Made by a program: the position numbers and the translations under genes. From NCBI GenBank assembly GCA_016722515.1, contig JADKJE010000002.1, positions 186,001 to 250,000 of the forward strand: a DNA stretch of 64,000 nt, written 5' to 3'. This document shows positions 61,139 through 64,000 of this stretch, one piece after another. Every line of letters begins with the position of its first letter. Position 1 is the first letter of the stretch. This stretch comes from Alphaproteobacteria bacterium (GTDB lineage Bacteria > Pseudomonadota > Alphaproteobacteria > Rickettsiales > JADKJE01). A model generated the notes under the pieces. The model was not told the origin of the DNA, did not search any database, and saw only the letters and a list, made by a program, of their open reading frames with translations.

Positions 61139-62149
61139 ATGCGTCGCATGATATTGATCACAGGCATTATCCTTGTGGTCGCCATGCTGTCGGTGGTAGG
61201 GTTGTTTGGTGCTGTTTACCGTTATATGAGTACGCCTTCACACCTTGTTGTTGAGAAAGTGATCATCATTCCTAAAAAAAGTTCGGTTCATACGATTGTT
61301 CAGCAACTTGGCGATAACGGCATATTGGATAATCCTTTTTTATTCCGTCTGGGCTTGAAGCTCTATTATCGCAATATTACTTTTCAGGCAGGCGAGTATC
61401 AATTTCCTAAAACTGTTTCTCCTAAAGAAGTCATTCGGCGTCTTTCGCGCGGAGAAAGAGTAATCAGAAAATTTACGGTTCCTGAAGGGTATACTACTTA
61501 TCAGGTGCTTGAGAAATTGCACAAAACAGAAGGGCTTCTTGGATATATTGAATCGTCTGCTCCTTTGTTAGAGGGAACCTTACTACCTGAAACCTATTTA
61601 TTTTCCTATGGTGATGAAAAGCAAATGATTATCACACAGATGCAAAATCGTTTCAATGACGTGCTCAATGATCTGTGGGAAAAGCGCGGCCATAATTTAC
61701 CCTTTAATTCTAAAGAAGAAGCCGTGGTTTTAGCCTCGTTGGTGGAAAAAGAAACGTCACGCCCTGAAGAGCGCCCGCTTATTGCTGGCGTCTTTATCAA
61801 TCGTCTGCGTAAAGGAATTCCACTGCAAACAGATCCGACCATTATATATGCACTTTCTCAAGGAAAAGGGTATATCGAGCGTTCGCTTGCTCGTTCAGAC
61901 TGGAAGTTTGATTCGCCTTATAATACGTATCAGCACGCAGGGCTTCCACCCGGCCCAATCAATAATCCCGGTAGAGCTAGTATCGAAGCTGCCCTTCACC
62001 CTTTTGAGACGGATGCCATCTTTTTTGTATCAGACGGTCAGGGGGCTCACCATTTTTCTAAAACGCTGGCTGAGCATAATCAATATGTAAAAGAGCTCCA
62101 GGCCATGCGAAAAGAAAATCGCAAATTGAAAGAAGCCCAAGGAAAATAA
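61139..62149 (+). CDS. mltG: endolytic murein transglycosylase MltG
   Basis: Inner-membrane lytic transglycosylase that cleaves nascent glycan strands, 336 residues. One N-terminal helix (about 5-27) and then a LysM-like domain (IIPKKSSVHTIVQQL). The catalytic region contains VLASLVEKETSRPEERP with the Glu, followed by AGVFINRLRKGIPLQTDPTIIYAL. It starts 2 bases after fabF; the order fabG-acpP-fabF-mltG is standard in Alphaproteobacteria. Confidence 0.95.
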   Translation: MRRMILITGIILVVAMLSVVGLFGAVYRYMSTPSHLVVEKVIIIPKKSSVHTIVQQLGDNGILDNPFLFRLGLKLYYRNITFQAGEYQFPKTVSPKEVIRRLSRGERVIRKFTVPEGYTTYQVLEKLHKTEGLLGYIESSAPLLEGTLLPETYLFSYGDEKQMIITQMQNRFNDVLNDLWEKRGHNLPFNSKEEAVVLASLVEKETSRPEERPLIAGVFINRLRKGIPLQTDPTIIYALSQGKGYIERSLARSDWKFDSPYNTYQHAGLPPGPINNPGRASIEAALHPFETDAIFFVSDGQGAHHFSKTLAEHNQYVKELQAMRKENRKLKEAQGK

Positions 62150-62274
62150 GTAAACACATTTAACGGCTCTTTGTGGGCTAAAGCTGGGCTCAGTCTTTGT
62201 TTTCCAAAGTGTCGGGTATTTTAGTGAGTGAGCTGTCGAGTGTGTCCATATCATAGATGCACGACTATGGATTG

Positions 62275-63555
62275 TTATGATCGAAGGCGATTGATGGCTC
62301 GCCAAGCGATGTCCTTGCGGCAAAAACCTTCTGGCCACTGAATGAGATCGACCGCTTTATAAGCTTGCTGCTGTGCGTCTAGTACAGAAGCGCCAGTCGC
62401 AGTAACGCCAAGAACTCTTCCGCCTGTTGCGATCATGTTTCCATTCTTCAAAGACGTTCCGGCATGAAAAATCTGAACGTGGGGTAATGTGGTGGCGGCT
62501 TCAAGATTGTTAATAACCGAACCCTTTTGATAGGTCCCGGGATAGCCTTTAGCGGCCATTACTACACACACAGCAGCATGTGGATGGAATTCGATAGTTT
62601 GTTTATCAAGACTGCCTTCCGCAGTTGCTAAAAGCAATTGCAGAAAATCGGTTTTCAGTCGTGACAAAATAACCTGTGTTTCGGGATCGCCCATGCGCAC
62701 GTTAAACTCGATGAGTTTAGGTTCGTTATCGTTAATCATCAATCCTGCAAAGAGGAAGCCCTTGAAAATATGGCCGTCTTGCTCCATACCTTTTAAGGCT
62801 GGACTGATAATGTGTTGCATGATTTTCTCATGCAATGCGTCATTCATCACCGGTGCTGGAGAATACGTTCCCATGCCACCCGTATTGGGGCCAGTATCGC
62901 CGTCACCTACACGTTTATGATCTTGAGCCGAACCAAAGGGTAGGGCTGTTTTGCCATCACAAAGGGCGAAGAAGCTGATTTCTTCGCCCTCTAGAAATTC
63001 TTCAATCACTAAACTGTTGCCAGCATCTCCAAACACTTTGGTATCGAGGATGTCTTGAATGGCATTGATGGCTTCCTTCTGCGTTTGGGCAATAATGACT
63101 CCCTTACCGGCAGCAAGGCCATCGGCTTTGATCACAAGAGGCATTGCTTGGGTTTTGACATAATCAATGGCATGTTTACTGGTATTAAAACGCTTATAGC
63201 GGGCTGTGGGCAGATTATAATGGTCACAAAGTTGTTTGGTAAAGGCTTTAGAGCCTTCTAGCTGGGCTGCGGCTGCGCTGGGTCCAACGACTAGAAATCC
63301 TGCGGCTTCCAGATCATCGGCAAGTCCGGCAACCAGTGGGGCTTCGGGCCCAATAACAATGAGATCAATAGACATCAAACGGCAGAAGGCAATGACGGTC
63401 TGATGGTCGTGGACGGCAATTTCTACGCATTCGCCCAGATCGTGCATTCCACCATTTCCAGGAGCTATATATAATTTTGATAATAAAGGCGAGTGGGATA
63501 ATGCCCAACACATGGCATGTTCGCGTCCGCCTGAACCAATCACTAGCACTTTCAT
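62275..63555 (-). CDS. purD: phosphoribosylamine-glycine ligase
   Basis: GAR synthetase of purine synthesis, an ATP-grasp enzyme of 426 residues. MKVLVIGSGGREHAMCWAL fixes ATG 63555, although the frame is open for 60 codons upstream; ATP-grasp motifs are PLVIKADGLAAGKGV and EEFLEGEEISFFALCDG, and the family GMGTYSPAPV segment and RMGDPETQ are present. It diverges from xseA, as in many relatives. Confidence 0.96.
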   Translation of the reverse strand: MKVLVIGSGGREHAMCWALSHSPLLSKLYIAPGNGGMHDLGECVEIAVHDHQTVIAFCRLMSIDLIVIGPEAPLVAGLADDLEAAGFLVVGPSAAAAQLEGSKAFTKQLCDHYNLPTARYKRFNTSKHAIDYVKTQAMPLVIKADGLAAGKGVIIAQTQKEAINAIQDILDTKVFGDAGNSLVIEEFLEGEEISFFALCDGKTALPFGSAQDHKRVGDGDTGPNTGGMGTYSPAPVMNDALHEKIMQHIISPALKGMEQDGHIFKGFLFAGLMINDNEPKLIEFNVRMGDPETQVILSRLKTDFLQLLLATAEGSLDKQTIEFHPHAAVCVVMAAKGYPGTYQKGSVINNLEAATTLPHVQIFHAGTSLKNGNMIATGGRVLGVTATGASVLDAQQQAYKAVDLIQWPEGFCRKDIAWRAINRLRS

Positions 63556-63658
63556 AAAATGTTTCCTCTTGATGTCTATCAACATAATTTTTTGAAACAA
63601 CAGCATAAGCTGAGATAAACGTTTTGAAAACATAAAAGCGATCGGATAGGATACTTCC

Positions 63659-64000
63659 ATGATTCCAACCCATAATGTTCCAGAATTCTCCGTTTCAGAA
63701 ATTTCGCAGGCGGTAAAGCGCTCGATCGAAGACACCTTTGGTTATGTAAGGGTGCGAGGCGAAATTTCGGGGTCTAAATTTCATGGGCCATCGGGACATC
63801 TTTACCTGTCGCTCAAAGATAACGAAGCCGTTTTAAATGCCGTGTGTTTTAAGCAGGTTGTTGCTCGATTAGGTATGATTCCCGAAGATGGACTTGAAGT
63901 CATTTGCACCGGACAATTAACGACCTATCCTCAGCGTTCCAACTACCAGCTAAGAATCGAGTCGATGGAGCCCGCAGGGCTTGGTGCGCTGATGGCGATG
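63659..64000 (+). CDS. xseA: exodeoxyribonuclease VII large subunit, N-terminal part
   Basis: 114 codons from ATG 63659 to the window edge. The N-terminal OB-fold shows EFSVSEISQAVKRSIEDTFGYVRVRGEISG and SGHLYLSLKDNEAVLNAVCF, diagnostic for XseA. The catalytic domain is outside the window. Confidence 0.93.
   Translation, partial: MIPTHNVPEFSVSEISQAVKRSIEDTFGYVRVRGEISGSKFHGPSGHLYLSLKDNEAVLNAVCFKQVVARLGMIPEDGLEVICTGQLTTYPQRSNYQLRIESMEPAGLGALMAM

Overview
The window is chromosomal DNA from an alphaproteobacterium of moderate to low GC. The evidence is the gene set and order: hemE beside a replication origin, hemE-cinA-hemJ-rho, ihfA-merR, divK-pleD, a CtrA response regulator with Asp51, short-form ProRS, lysC/ubiG divergent, fabG-acpP-fabF-mltG, and zapA-6S RNA-5-FCL. 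The lineage cannot be fixed from sequence alone. A deep-branching, possibly host-associated group is plausible but is inference.

Layout. 1-7.1 kb: folate salvage (5-FCL, partial), a probable 6S RNA, ZapA and a small coiled-coil protein, nitronate monooxygenase, IHF-alpha, a MerR regulator, tRNA-Pro(GGG), a FliJ-like coiled coil, two family-2 glycosyltransferases and a beta-lactamase-fold protein without signal peptide. 7.3-11.0 kb: rpoZ, rsh, pdxJ, acpS. 11.03-11.50 kb: probable oriC with seven DnaA-box-like sites, followed by hemE, a CinA-like protein, hemJ and rho. 15.3-24.1 kb: a TCA block mdh-sucC-sucD-sucA-sucB-lpd, then gloB. 24.9-28.1 kb (minus): lolD-lolC/E-proS. 28.4-41.3 kb: guaB, an M23 peptidase-bactofilin pair, a lipoprotein, a histidine kinase, panB, tRNA-His, an LpxL-type acyltransferase, divK-pleD, acs, fumC. 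53.4-64 kb: an MsbA-type ABC exporter, cyaY, lysC, ubiG, ctrA, fabG-acpP-fabF-mltG, purD, and the start of xseA.

The accessory island is 41.3-53.4 kb. It holds a two-partner-secretion/CdiA-type filamentous haemagglutinin (about 1,990 codons, interrupted by one frameshift). Its C-terminus looks like a serine lipase/esterase (GHSAGG elbow, then candidate Asp and His). Seven complete, truncated or broken copies of lipoprotein genes follow; I infer they are immunity proteins. Between them lie untranslated copies of the last 50 codons of the toxin, or remnants of them, always starting at the same NPND motif. At least two toxin-tail alleles (ending CTSKLICPY and GPTDWVNKY) and mosaic immunity genes are present, and a 1.1 kb segment is duplicated. 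I read this as a contact-dependent, envelope-acting lipase toxin whose tail-plus-immunity cassettes have accumulated by recombination. No TpsB/FhaC-type outer-membrane partner is in the window.

The rest is housekeeping: energy metabolism, cell-cycle control, envelope biogenesis and fatty-acid synthesis around the origin.
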